A stretch of 64,000 nt of DNA from contig NZ_RHNO01000012.1 in the NCBI RefSeq assembly GCF_003946265.1, positions 17,382-81,381 of the forward strand, written 5' to 3'. Numbering within the stretch: the first letter of the stretch is position 1; each line of letters begins with the position of its first letter. The notes beneath the pieces were generated by a model. It was given only the letters and a program-made list of their open reading frames with translations, ran no database searches and had not been told where the DNA came from. A program made the position numbers and the translations under genes. Below are positions 1 through 9,875 of this stretch, one piece after another. Origin of the DNA: Levilactobacillus yonginensis (GTDB lineage Bacteria; Bacillota; Bacilli; Lactobacillales; Lactobacillaceae).

Positions 1-164
1 TTCCAAACTGCAATCGATTTTTTGGGATATTTAGCACGATTAATGGTGGTCTTTTGCCAAAAAGATTGTTTTTGAATTGAATACTTAGCCTTAGCTGAGC
101 CAGATTGTGATAGCCCAAATATTGTGATAATGGCAATAAGTGCAGCAACTAGCAACTTTTTCAT
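1..164 (-). CDS. N-terminal part of a small secreted protein (runs off the window)
   Basis: The minus-strand frame opens with ATG at 164-162 and stays open to base 1, giving 54 residues. It begins MKKLLVAALIAIITIFG, a typical signal peptide with a Lys-rich n-region and a hydrophobic core, and a likely signal peptidase site near SGSAKA. The mature part is basic (KYSIQKQSFWQK...). A strong Shine-Dalgarno (AGGGGG on the minus strand) lies just upstream. The downstream part is missing, so no family can be assigned. The promoter carries a cre-like palindrome (228-241), suggesting catabolite control. Confidence 0.7.
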   Translation of the reverse strand, partial: MKKLLVAALIAIITIFGLSQSGSAKAKYSIQKQSFWQKTTINRAKYPKKSIAVW

Positions 165-212
165 GGTAGTGTCCCCCCTAATTTTTGGTTCCCCGGAATC
201 GCTGTTCAATGC

Positions 213-241
213 ATTATATCATGCTTAAGAAAGCGCTTTCT
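213..241 (-). promoter_or_regulatory. Extended -10 promoter with overlapping cre site
   Basis: On the minus strand TATAAT (plus 213-218) is preceded by TGA, an extended -10. The -35 region is poor and overlaps the palindrome AGAAAGCGCTTTCT (228-241), close to the CcpA cre consensus TGWAANCGNTNWCA. The site position implies CcpA control of the secreted-protein gene. The direction of control is inferred. Confidence 0.6.
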
Positions 242-324
242 AAAATTATCAGCTATTGTTGGCTAGAAAATGGAAAGGGGACAAGAAAGGAGTAATCGCT
301 CTGTGGCCCTGGAAAATTGAGAAT

Positions 325-358
325 TAAAAAAGGGCCTGAGATATTTGTCTCAGGCCCT
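325..358 (-). terminator. Rho-independent terminator of the ABC-F gene
   Basis: A perfect 11-bp stem (AGGGCCTGAGA, 331-341, with 348-358) is followed on the minus strand by a U-run (plus A-run from 325). It lies just after the stop of the minus-strand ABC-F gene. Confidence 0.85.
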
Positions 359-386
359 AATGCTATTTGGTTTAAACTAAAGCGCG

Positions 387-2339
387 TTAATCCTCAAATT
401 CCTCTAACGCCAGGCTTTTTTCAGTCCAGTCAGTTTCGGTACTGTCGAGTTCCGTTGTGATTCGGTTCAGGTCAGCCTGAAGATCACCAAGTTTGCCGGC
501 GTCGTTAAAGTTTTCTGGCGCGCTCATTTGGGTTTCAACTGCGGCCTTTTGCTTTTCTAAATCGCCAAGTTTTTCTTCAAGAGCATCTACCTGCCGGCTT
601 AATTTCCGTTTGGCCTTTTGCTGTTCCTTTTGTTGTTGATAGTCGACCTGCGTCTGCTTGGGAGCTGTGACTGTTGGATGAGCAGCCTCTGCTTCAGCTG
701 CTTCTTTGGCAGCGTAAGCGTCCTGCTCAGCCTTCTTGGAGACATAGTAGTCGTAGTCGCCCAGGTAACGGGTCGTTCCTGCCGGTGCCAGCTCAACAAC
801 TTGCGTGGCTACTTGGTTGATGAAGTACCGGTCATGGGAAACGAAGAGAATGGTGCCATCGAACTCGTTTAGGGCGTTTTCCAACACTTCGCGACTGTCG
901 ATGTCCAAATGGTTCGTCGGTTCGTCTAGCATTAAGAAGTTGTCGTGGCGCAGGGCTAGCTTGGTTAGCAGAAGTCGGGCCCGTTCCCCACCACTGAGGC
1001 TGTGGACGGATTTGTCGACGTCACTTCCGGTAAACAGAAAGCTACCCAGAATTGAACGAATATCGCCTTCTGGTGTGGTGGGATGATCATCCCACAGCTC
1101 ATGCAACACGGTTTTCTTATCATGGAGAGTTGCTTGATCTTGATCGTAGTAGCCAGTGTCCACACCGGTACCAAAGATAATCTGGCCCTGAATGGCCGGA
1201 ATCCGGCCGAGAATCGTTTTCAAAAGAGTCGATTTTCCAATCCCGTTGGGACCAACAATGGCGACAGCCTGATGTTTCTTGATATCCAGGTTAACGGGCT
1301 GACAGAGGATCTGATCATCGTACCCGACTGCGCCGTTAACGACATCCAGAACCACGTTACCGCTCTGACGGGTGGGTTTAAAAGTGAACCGAGCAACTTT
1401 TTCATCACCCTCAGGTTTGTCCATCTTGTCCATTTTCTCCAACTGTTTTCGGCGAGCTTGGGCCCGCTTGGTCGTGGAGGCCCGAACAATGTTTTTGTTC
1501 ACAAAGTCCTCAAGTTTACCAATTTCGGCCTGTTGCTTATCATATTCCTTCCATTCTTGGCGGAGCCGTTCAGCCTTGGATGAAATGTAATGGGAATAGT
1601 TACCAGGGTAGTGAACCAGGCCGCCATGGGCCATATCATAGACGTCGTTGACCACGTGATCCAGGAAGTACCGGTCATGGGAAACGACCAGAATAGCGCC
1701 CGGATAACCCTGTAGGTAGCCTTCCAACCAGGTTAAAGTTTCGACGTCCAAATGGTTGGTGGGTTCGTCGAGGATCAAGAGGTCGGGGCGTTCTAGCAGG
1801 AGTTTAGCGAGAGCAAGCTGGGTTCGCTGGCCACCGGACAATTCATTAATCGGTTTATCGTAGTATTCCTCACCAAATTCAAAACCGTGCAGCACGCCGC
1901 GAATCTCGGCCTGATAGCCGTACCCGTTTTGGTCGCTGAAGTCTTGTTGTAATTGGTCGTAAGTGGCACTGATCTGTTGAAACCGGTCCTCGTCTGCAAT
2001 GACGTCAGGGTTACTCATTTCGGCTTCCAGTTCGTGAATCCGGTTTTCCATGGCACGGAGTTTTGCGAAGACACTCAACATTTCGTTCCAAACGGTTTTG
2101 GTGGAGGCCAGGCCAGCATTTTGTGCTTGGTAGCCCATCGTCAGGCCACGTTTGGTAGTAATCTGGCCAACGTCAGGCCGAGTTTCGCCAGCAATCATCT
2201 TAAGTAGAGTAGATTTCCCCGCACCGTTGCGGCCAACTAGGGCGACCCGGCCGTGTTCAGGAACATCCATACTGACATTCTCAAATAAAACGGTGGCACC
2301 AAACCGCCGCGTCACTTGTTGCACTTGTAATAGAATCAC
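387..2339 (-). CDS. ydiF: ABC-F family ATP-binding protein (YdiF type)
   Basis: 650 residues with two ABC ATPase domains and no membrane segment, which defines the ABC-F class of ribosome-associated ATPases. Walker A motifs are GRNGAGKST (about residue 36) and GPNGIGKST (about 365). The signatures LSGGQ and LSGGE and two Walker B/LDEPTNHLD motifs are intact. A long linker between the domains and a charged coiled-coil tail (about 575-650) match the YdiF/Uup-like branch. Start is GTG with AAGGAGG about ten bases upstream. Its place beside rex and groESL matches ydiF of Bacillus subtilis, which supports the symbol. The molecular role (translation factor or antibiotic protection) cannot be told from the sequence. 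Confidence 0.88.
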   Translation of the reverse strand: MILLQVQQVTRRFGATVLFENVSMDVPEHGRVALVGRNGAGKSTLLKMIAGETRPDVGQITTKRGLTMGYQAQNAGLASTKTVWNEMLSVFAKLRAMENRIHELEAEMSNPDVIADEDRFQQISATYDQLQQDFSDQNGYGYQAEIRGVLHGFEFGEEYYDKPINELSGGQRTQLALAKLLLERPDLLILDEPTNHLDVETLTWLEGYLQGYPGAILVVSHDRYFLDHVVNDVYDMAHGGLVHYPGNYSHYISSKAERLRQEWKEYDKQQAEIGKLEDFVNKNIVRASTTKRAQARRKQLEKMDKMDKPEGDEKVARFTFKPTRQSGNVVLDVVNGAVGYDDQILCQPVNLDIKKHQAVAIVGPNGIGKSTLLKTILGRIPAIQGQIIFGTGVDTGYYDQDQATLHDKKTVLHELWDDHPTTPEGDIRSILGSFLFTGSDVDKSVHSLSGGERARLLLTKLALRHDNFLMLDEPTNHLDIDSREVLENALNEFDGTILFVSHDRYFINQVATQVVELAPAGTTRYLGDYDYYVSKKAEQDAYAAKEAAEAEAAHPTVTAPKQTQVDYQQQKEQQKAKRKLSRQVDALEEKLGDLEKQKAAVETQMSAPENFNDAGKLGDLQADLNRITTELDSTETDWTEKSLALEEFED

Positions 2340-2661
2340 GTTGAACCAACCTCCTTAATGTTCGAAAATTCAATTTTTAATTTTGGGAAGGACTGTCAGC
2401 AGGTAATTACCACTGCTGGTAAATTTAATGATGACTGAAGACTTGAGTCACTTAATTAGTTATGGCAAATTTATTAAAGTTAGTGAAGAATTTGAATGTG
2501 ACAAGTTGAGACTTGATCAAGCGCTTTCCGGTGATTAATTATGGGTCGCAATCAGCGAGTAAACCGCGGCGGGACGCTACCAACCGTGGGGGCTAATCAC
2601 AATGGTCACCGATACAATCTATTCTATCATATTCTGACCCTAGACCGAAATTTGAAAAAAA

Positions 2662-2736
2662 TTGTGAAAAATATTTGCAATTTGTTTCACAAGGCGAGTG
2701 GTTATGCTATAATCTTTAGGAAAGTTAATTTCACAA
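2662..2736 (+). promoter_or_regulatory. rex promoter with Rex half-sites (putative autoregulation)
   Basis: TATAAT at 2708-2713 has an extended TGC. A weak -35 (TTTCAC, 2685-2690) is 17 bases upstream. TTGTGAAA (2662-2669) and TTTCACAA (2685-2692) are inverted half-sites of the Rex consensus TTGTGAAnnnnTTCACAA, with a shared TTGCAA between them. A third TTTCACAA is at 2729-2736, just downstream of the start of transcription. The right half-site covers the -35, which fits repression of rex by its own product. The spacing is not the canonical 18 bp, so binding is inferred. Confidence 0.6.
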
Positions 2737-2809
2737 TCGGATTGTATTTAAAGTGTATGTTGTCATTTACGGAGTGACAACGAGTGCTATTGATTAGGAG
2801 GGCCCTCAT

Positions 2810-3448
2810 TTGACAGACCAAAAGATTCCCCGCGCAACAGCTAAACGGTTGCCAATTTACTACCGTTACCTGAATATTTTGCTGGACGCGGACAAGACAC
2901 GTGTTTCATCGACCGAGCTATCAGAGGCCGTTAAAGTTGATTCTGCAACTATTCGGCGTGATTTTTCCTACTTCGGTGCCTTAGGTAAGCGAGGTTACGG
3001 ATATGATGTTGAAAGTTTATTGAAGTTTTTCAAGAAAATCTTGAATCAGGATCGGTTGACTAACGTTGCTTTGATCGGGGTTGGTAACTTGGGCCACGCG
3101 CTATTGAACTTCAACTTCCACCAGGACAGTAACGTTCGGATCAGTGCGGCTTTCGATGTGAATGAAGACATCGCCAACACCATTCAGAGTGGGGTACCAA
3201 TCTATCCGATGACTGATCTACGGACGCAGTTGGAAGAACAACAGATTGAAGTGGCAATTTTAACTGTGCCATCTCCCGTTGCGCAAGAAGTCACGAATAA
3301 CGCCATCGCTGGTGGTATCAAGGGTATCTTGAACTTCACACCATTACGGATCACGGTGCCAAAGAATATTCGGGTGCAAAACGTTGATTTGACTAATGAG
3401 TTACAAACGTTGATCTACTTCTTGGAACACTATAACGATAAAAACTAA
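2810..3448 (+). CDS. rex: Redox-sensing transcriptional repressor Rex
   Basis: 212 residues. The N-terminal winged-helix part (about 1-78) contains the conserved stretch [23 protein letters not shown] Rossmann fold follows with GVGNLG (about residue 91), which binds NADH/NAD+. Rex senses the NADH/NAD+ ratio and represses fermentation and NADH-recycling genes when NAD+ is high. The start is TTG with AGGAGGG seven bases upstream; the protein length is normal for the family. Candidate Rex half-sites lie in its own promoter and a better box precedes cggR-gap at 46344-46361. Confidence 0.95.
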   Translation: MTDQKIPRATAKRLPIYYRYLNILLDADKTRVSSTELSEAVKVDSATIRRDFSYFGALGKRGYGYDVESLLKFFKKILNQDRLTNVALIGVGNLGHALLNFNFHQDSNVRISAAFDVNEDIANTIQSGVPIYPMTDLRTQLEEQQIEVAILTVPSPVAQEVTNNAIAGGIKGILNFTPLRITVPKNIRVQNVDLTNELQTLIYFLEHYNDKN

Positions 3449-3483
3449 TTGACTCGGATTGAATTGGGTCACTTAGGTGAGGG

Positions 3484-3515
3484 GAAGCTGTGATAAAATC
3501 ATGGCTTCTTTTTTT
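3484..3515 (+). terminator. Terminator after rex
   Basis: The stem GAAGCTGTGAT/ATCATGGCTTC (3485-3508 region, two G-U pairs) is followed by eight T residues. Confidence 0.85.
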
Positions 3516-3709
3516 GCGTGTTTTTGAATACCGAGCCAATGCTAGCTATGTAATCAGCCTTAACTGGTTTAGCACGTTTAAGGCCCACACCGGGTATGAT
3601 TTTGCGTCATAAATAAAGGGAATCGACAATCGAATAGTTAATTTTTCGCGAGCTTTCACGGGTGCCAAGGCATTTCCGGAAACGGTTGCAAAATAGTTTG
3701 TCAAATTCC

Positions 3710-3776
3710 TTGATTTTTAGCGAAAAAAACCATATATTAGATATTGTGATTAGCACTTATGTTAGTCAAGTGCTAA
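3710..3776 (+). promoter_or_regulatory. groESL promoter with CIRCE operator
   Basis: -35 TTGATT (3710-3715), 17-base spacer, -10 TATATT (3733-3738). The CIRCE element TTAGCACTT-N9-AAGTGCTAA spans 3750-3776, just downstream of the -10 at the start of transcription. This is the binding site of the HrcA heat-shock repressor; hrcA itself is not in the window. Both nine-base arms pair perfectly. Confidence 0.95.
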
Positions 3777-3811
3777 CAGTGCTAAAAAGTAAGTTTATTG
3801 GAGGGATTCAA

Positions 3812-4096
3812 GTGTTAAAACCATTAGGAGACCGCGTCATTTTGGATCAACCACAAGAAGAAGAAACCACGGTTGGTGGCATTGTTTTGGCAAGTAATGC
3901 TCAGGAAAAGCCTTCAACGGCAAACGTTGTTGCTGTTGGTGATGGCCGTGTGTTAGACAATGGCGATAAGGTAGCCCCAACTGTTAAAGTTGGCGACAAG
4001 GTATTGTTCGACAAGTATGCCGGCACGGAAGTTAAGTACCAAGATTCGACGTACCTTGTTTTACACGAAAAGGACTTAGTCGCAGTTATTGACTAA
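3812..4096 (+). CDS. groES: Co-chaperonin GroES
   Basis: 94 residues, the usual length. It begins [13 protein letters not shown] and carries the mobile loop region ([21 protein letters not shown]) and the family end KDLVAVID. It caps the GroEL ring during ATP-driven protein folding. The open frame extends further upstream, but GTG at 3812 is chosen because GGAGGG lies six bases before it and the family start aligns there; the upstream extension would run through the CIRCE site. groEL follows after 57 bases in the same operon. Confidence 0.96.
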   Translation: MLKPLGDRVILDQPQEEETTVGGIVLASNAQEKPSTANVVAVGDGRVLDNGDKVAPTVKVGDKVLFDKYAGTEVKYQDSTYLVLHEKDLVAVID

Positions 4097-4144
4097 CCTT
4101 TCCCACTGATACAGAGCATAATTAAAAATTTTAGTATGAGGTGA

Positions 4145-5779
<1,635 letters not shown>

Positions 5780-5805
5780 GCTTCATCAATTAATTGATAA
5801 TTAAG

Positions 5806-5835
5806 ACGTCGATCCGTTGTGGGTCGGCGTTTTTT
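5806..5835 (+). terminator. Terminator of groESL
   Basis: The stem ACGTCGATCC/GGGTCGGCGT with G-U pairs is followed by a run of T. Confidence 0.8.
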
Positions 5836-6214
5836 GTATGGGTGAACCGCTAAAAGTGGTCGACCAAGTGGTGAGGTTTTTTCAGAGGCCCACCGGGGGG
5901 CGTTTTTATCCAAAGACACCACGGTGCGTGTGGTGAACTTGGGTGGCGAACTTGAGTGAATCAAACGCCGCTAAATCAACCTTTGGGGGTAGCAATAAAT
6001 CAAAGTGAAAAACAACCCTTTATTTCTCTCACGCTTTGCCGGATAATGGAAAAGTTCGGTTGCCAAATCTTCGGTTGCGAAGTCAGAGATTTGTGGTAAT
6101 GTTTACCTAGTTGTAGTAGAATTACGTCTGCATTCGAACTTGAATTAAATCAAGCAATTATACGACGGGTGAATGCCCGTCTTCATTATTTATGGAGATA
6201 AGGAGTAAATAGTC
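5836..6214 (+). other. Long non-coding leader region before kimA
   Basis: 379 bases without a credible gene. A possible promoter is TTGCGA (6075-6080), 16 bases, TAATGT (6097-6102). A small hairpin GACGGG/CCCGTC (6164-6181) stands just before the ribosome binding site. I looked for the c-di-AMP (ydaO) riboswitch, which precedes kimA in Bacillus, and could not recognise its conserved core; a covariance search would settle this. Confidence 0.4.
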
Positions 6215-8050
6215 ATGTGGCGTTATTTAAAGCGGGTTTTAATTGGAAAACCCCTCAAGACCATGGACGAAGGCGGTCAGGCGCTAACCAAGTTTAAAGC
6301 GCTGGCTCTCTTGTCGTCTGATGCGTTATCTTCCGTGGCTTATGGTACTGAGCAAATCACCACAGTCCTAATTACCTTGTCAGCGGCTGCATTGATGTAT
6401 CAATTGTGGGTTGCTGCACTGGTCTTAGTTCTGTTATTTGCGATTACGCTTTCTTACCAGCAAATTATTCATGCCTACCCATCTGGTGGTGGCGCCTACG
6501 TTGTAGCCAGTACGAACTGGGGGCAATCGGCAGGATTGATTGCCGGTGGTTCCTTGCTCGTTGACTACATGTTGACCGTGGCGGTTTCCACGACTTCTGG
6601 GACTGAAGCCATTACGTCGGCAATTCCGGCGCTATATCCGTATTCTGTATGGGTATCAGTCTTAATTGTGATTGGCATTATGTTGTTGAACCTGCGGGGG
6701 ATGCGTGAATCGGCAGCGTTTCTCACGGTTCCCGTTTACCTGTTCATCCTGATGATTATTGTGATGATCGGGGTTGGGTTCTACAACATTGTGACGGGTA
6801 ACATCACGTATCACGCGGCGGCCTCGTTTAACGGTCCCGTCCAAGGCATGACGTTATTGCTGTTCTTCCGGGCCTTCTCGTCCGGGTCTTCTTCCCTGAC
6901 TGGGGTGGAAGCCATCAGTAACGCTGTGCCTAACTTCAAGGAGCCCAAGCGTCACAACGCGGCGGCGACCTTGGCAATTATGGCGGGAATCTTGGCCATC
7001 TTCTTCGCTGGGATTACGTTCTTGAGTTACTACATGGGGATTCGGCCACAAAGTAACCAGACGGTCTTGTCTCAAATCGGGACCGGCGTCTTCGGTCACG
7101 GTGTCTTCTATTACATCCTACAGTTGTCCACGGCGATGATTTTGGCAGTGGCAGCCAACACCGGGTTCTCAGCCTTTCCAATCTTGGCTTACAACCTGGC
7201 CAAGGATAAGTTCTTACCGCATGCTTACCTGGACAGAGGGGACCGGTTAGGTTACTCTAACGGAATTATTTCTTTGGCCGTTGGCGCAATCGTTCTGATC
7301 TTTATCTTCCATGGGCAAACGACTTTACTGATTCCACTGTACGCGGTCGGGGTTTTCGTGCCATTTACGTTGTCACAATCAGGGATGATTATTCACTGGT
7401 TCAGAACGCGTGAGGGGTTCTGGTTAGGCAAGGCCTTCATCAACTTGATTGGGGCTCTTATTTCCCTGGTCCTCGTGGTCTTCTTACTGTTCTTACACTT
7501 TGGCAACGTTTGGCCATACCTGATCATCATGCCTTTGATTCTGCTGTTGTTCTACCGAATCAATCAGCATTATCACAACGTGGCTAAACAGTTACGGGTC
7601 GCTGCTAAGGAAAAGGCCGACATCCATCAATACGATGGGGCAACGGTCATTGTCCTGGTCAGCAACATCACCCGGGTAACGTCTGGTGCCATTAATTACG
7701 CACAGTCCATTGGGGATTATGTCATTGCGATGCACGTGTCCTTCGATGAAAATCCTGAGAAGGAGCACAAGACAGCTCAGGAATTCAAAGAGGAGTTCCC
7801 AGACATTCGGTTTGTGGATATCCATTCCTCCTACCGGTCGATTGCGACGCCAACGTTGCGGTTCTGTGACGTGATTGCGAAGCGGGCGGCGGAACGGAAC
7901 TTTACGACTACGGTCCTGGTTCCACAATTCGTTCCCCGGCACCCTTGGCAAAACGTCTTGCATAACCAAACTGCGTTACGGTTACGGACGATTTTGAACT
8001 CACGGGAAAACATCATTGTTTCGACTTATAATTATCATTTAAAAGAGTAG
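6215..8050 (+). CDS. kimA: KimA-type high-affinity potassium importer (APC superfamily)
   Basis: 611 residues: about 12 hydrophobic segments (residues 30-455) followed by a soluble C-terminal domain of about 150 residues. The N-terminus (KRVLIGKPLKT...KFKALALLSSDALSSVAYGTEQI) and the SGGGAYVVA region resemble KimA/YdaO of B. subtilis, which is 607 residues and brings in K+ with protons. The KimA family is inhibited by c-di-AMP through the C-terminal domain; whether this protein is so controlled is inferred. AAGGAG lies ten bases before the ATG. It stands alone between two terminators. Other amino acid/polyamine permeases are the alternative, but the length and C-domain favour KimA. Confidence 0.82.
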   Translation: MWRYLKRVLIGKPLKTMDEGGQALTKFKALALLSSDALSSVAYGTEQITTVLITLSAAALMYQLWVAALVLVLLFAITLSYQQIIHAYPSGGGAYVVASTNWGQSAGLIAGGSLLVDYMLTVAVSTTSGTEAITSAIPALYPYSVWVSVLIVIGIMLLNLRGMRESAAFLTVPVYLFILMIIVMIGVGFYNIVTGNITYHAAASFNGPVQGMTLLLFFRAFSSGSSSLTGVEAISNAVPNFKEPKRHNAAATLAIMAGILAIFFAGITFLSYYMGIRPQSNQTVLSQIGTGVFGHGVFYYILQLSTAMILAVAANTGFSAFPILAYNLAKDKFLPHAYLDRGDRLGYSNGIISLAVGAIVLIFIFHGQTTLLIPLYAVGVFVPFTLSQSGMIIHWFRTREGFWLGKAFINLIGALISLVLVVFLLFLHFGNVWPYLIIMPLILLLFYRINQHYHNVAKQLRVAAKEKADIHQYDGATVIVLVSNITRVTSGAINYAQSIGDYVIAMHVSFDENPEKEHKTAQEFKEEFPDIRFVDIHSSYRSIATPTLRFCDVIAKRAAERNFTTTVLVPQFVPRHPWQNVLHNQTALRLRTILNSRENIIVSTYNYHLKE

Positions 8051-8100
8051 TTGTTGAACTGAACTGTTGATTAGCAGGTCAGTCGGCGACACCATTAAAG

Positions 8101-8131
8101 GCATTGGGACTTTCGTCTCGGTGCTTTTTTT
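8101..8131 (+). terminator. Terminator after kimA
   Basis: GCATTGGGAC/GTCTCGGTGC stem with a TTTC loop, followed by seven T residues. Confidence 0.85.
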
Positions 8132-8191
8132 GTTGGATTGAAACGCTGAAAAAGTCCGTCTCAGAAAGTGGTTGGGCAATAATGGGACAAC

Positions 8192-8222
8192 AAAAAAGGT
8201 TCTCCCGGTTGGGGGAGAACCT
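8192..8222 (-). terminator. Terminator of lrgAB
   Basis: The stem GGTTCTCCC/GGGAGAACC is followed on the minus strand by a U-run (plus A-run 8192-8197). Confidence 0.85.
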
Positions 8223-8239
8223 TGCGTAAATGTTGAATT

Positions 8240-9046
8240 TTAACGTAGGCCAACCAGTGAAGCAAATTGTGGTACCACCAAGTCGACGACGATTGAGATA
8301 ACGACGACGGCGATGGAGGCCATGGATCCCTGAATGGATCCCAGTTGTAAGGCTTTCGCTGAACCGACCGTCTTCCCAGCGGTTCCTAATCCTAATCCGG
8401 CACCGATTGGGTCGTTGTTGATCCGGAAAACTTTTACCAGCCAGTCACCTAAAGCGTAGATGATGACGGCGTTTAGGATACAAACCATGGCGGTAATGGC
8501 CGGGTTCCCACCGATAGCTGCCGCAATTGGCATTGCGATGGCCGTAGTGGCCCCGGTAGGCAGTAATGAAGCCAACGTCCCCTTGGATAGTCCGAAGAGC
8601 TTACCAGCCTCGTAAATGATGAATAACGAGATGACCAGTCCAACGACCAGTGAGAGGACAATTTCTAACCAGAAACGCTTGACGATATCATTCCGTCGAT
8701 ACAGAGGAATGGCAAAGGCAATGGTTGCTGGGTTTAAGAACCAGAAGATGATATTTCCTCCGGGGAGGTAGGCCGACTTGTAAAAAGTGGCAGTGTCCGT
8801 GCCAAAGGCTTTGGCGAGGAGGAAGAGGATAAAAATCCCTAACACCATCCCCACGAAGAGGGGTTGGAAGATAAAGAATCCGTTACTAATTTTAAAGAGC
8901 CATTGGCCGATTAAGAAGACGACCAACGTGAGAAAAATCCCAAAAACAGCGTTACCCGCAGAGGCACCAGTGGCTGTTTTACTTAGGCCATCGCCTAGCC
9001 ACTTGCCCCAAACCGCCATCTCGGCGGCAACATTTAAGCTGATCAT
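8240..9046 (-). CDS. lrgB: LrgB-family membrane protein
   Basis: 268 residues with about seven to eight hydrophobic segments and the family pattern PTGATTAIAMPIAAAIGGNPAITA followed by GLGLGTAGKTVGSAKAL. LrgB works with LrgA. The pair was first named antiholin-like, but homologues in B. subtilis (PftAB) and Streptococcus mutans act in pyruvate transport. Start is ATG; lrgA is 45 bases upstream, so the two form one operon. No regulator gene (LytSR or LysR type) adjoins the pair. Confidence 0.88.
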   Translation of the reverse strand: MISLNVAAEMAVWGKWLGDGLSKTATGASAGNAVFGIFLTLVVFLIGQWLFKISNGFFIFQPLFVGMVLGIFILFLLAKAFGTDTATFYKSAYLPGGNIIFWFLNPATIAFAIPLYRRNDIVKRFWLEIVLSLVVGLVISLFIIYEAGKLFGLSKGTLASLLPTGATTAIAMPIAAAIGGNPAITAMVCILNAVIIYALGDWLVKVFRINNDPIGAGLGLGTAGKTVGSAKALQLGSIQGSMASIAVVVISIVVDLVVPQFASLVGLR

Positions 9047-9091
9047 AATTCTCCATCCTTTTCTGTTGAGTGTTAATCGTTGTCAGGCAAA

Positions 9092-9532
9092 TTATTGGTC
9101 GATATCGGTATTTCCGTGGAAGACGTGCTTCCGAATCCAAATAAATCCGGCCGTGGTGTAGGCGATGACGACCAGCATCACAATCGTTGCAATGATAACC
9201 ACGATGATGATCTTAACGCCTTCAGCTTGCAGTACTTTTAGACTGGCAGCCAGCTGGATTCCTGAGGGAACGAACAGAAAGGCAATTAAACTGATTAAGA
9301 AGTCCCCAAACTTCTCAACATTCCGGAGCTTCACGATGTGGGTGGCTAGTAGGACGTAGAGGAGAATCAGTCCGACCACTGGCGTGGGCACCGGAAAACT
9401 AGCAGGAAACAGAGGGGAAATAAGGCTGGAAACGAACAGAATAGCAGCGAAGATACCCATTTGAATCAAGATGGGAGAAGCTTGTTCTTTTTCTGGAGCT
9501 TCTGCTGATGAAACTTTTTTATTAGCAGCCAT
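9092..9532 (-). CDS. lrgA: LrgA/CidA-family membrane protein
   Basis: 146 residues with four hydrophobic segments after a charged N-terminus (MAANKKVSSAEAPEKEQ). The pattern FPASFPVPTPVVGLILLYVLL and SLIAFLFVPSGIQL marks the CidA/LrgA family. The frame is open further upstream, but ATG at 9532 is preferred because AAGGAG lies about eight bases before it. It probably forms a complex with LrgB. The promoter upstream has a cre site inside the spacer, consistent with CcpA repression during growth on preferred sugar. Confidence 0.87.
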   Translation of the reverse strand: MAANKKVSSAEAPEKEQASPILIQMGIFAAILFVSSLISPLFPASFPVPTPVVGLILLYVLLATHIVKLRNVEKFGDFLISLIAFLFVPSGIQLAASLKVLQAEGVKIIIVVIIATIVMLVVIAYTTAGFIWIRKHVFHGNTDIDQ

Positions 9533-9622
9533 TGAAAACTCTCCTTTCAATTGATGACCTGGTTGCACGACAATCCCCAAAATTTAGAGGGCAAGCCTGT
9601 TCTGAAGTGAATGCATAATTGT

Positions 9623-9651
9623 ATTATATGGGCTGTAAGCGCTTAAAACAA
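9623..9651 (-). promoter_or_regulatory. lrgAB promoter with cre in the spacer
   Basis: Minus strand: -35 TTGTTT (plus 9646-9651), 17-base spacer, -10 TATAAT (plus 9623-9628). The spacer contains TGTAAGCGCTTAAA (plus 9634-9647), one mismatch from the cre consensus TGWAANCGNTNWCA. CcpA bound here would block RNA polymerase directly. Confidence 0.75.
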
Positions 9652-9700
9652 GCGTAAATATCGTATTCACTATACGTTTATAAGTATTAATTATTATCCG

Positions 9701-9714
9701 TGTGATAAATCACA
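9701..9714. promoter_or_regulatory. Perfect 14-bp palindrome between lrgA and tagO
   Basis: TGTGATAAATCACA has two perfect six-base arms around AA. It lies 50 bases upstream of the lrgA -35 and about 95 upstream of the tagO -35. It may be an operator; the regulator is unknown. Confidence 0.45.
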
Positions 9715-9809
9715 AATGCCGTTATTGTAGACTGGCGCCCAGTGGGGATGGGTGGACCAAAGTTGCGGCACTTTTCACAAAAAAACTTTTTTTACAAACT
9801 AAATGGTGG

Positions 9810-9838
9810 TTGTGTTTAATTTACGAGATTTGTATAAT
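9810..9838 (+). promoter_or_regulatory. tagO promoter
   Basis: -35 TTGTGT (9810-9815), 17-base spacer, perfect -10 TATAAT (9833-9838), with the ATG 37 bases further on. Confidence 0.7.
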
Positions 9839-9875
9839 TAGCAAAAGAACCATTAGGAAAGAATGAGGACACTTT

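Noticed and set aside
618..1583. Several plus-strand frames opposite the ABC-F gene
   Set aside because: They are shadows of the coding strand with no ribosome sites and no recognisable products.
2520..2536. cre-like AAGCGCTTTCC upstream of ydiF and rex
   Set aside because: Only the core matches; four positions differ from the consensus.
2541..2777. Plus-strand frame of 78 residues before rex
   Set aside because: It spans the rex promoter and its operator sites and has no ribosome site.
5836..6214. ydaO (c-di-AMP) riboswitch before kimA
   Set aside because: The conserved core of the aptamer could not be recognised; kept only as an open question.
8240..9532. LrgAB as antiholin/murein hydrolase regulators
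   Set aside because: The name is kept for the family only; cre control and known homologues favour metabolite transport, and no holin partner is present.
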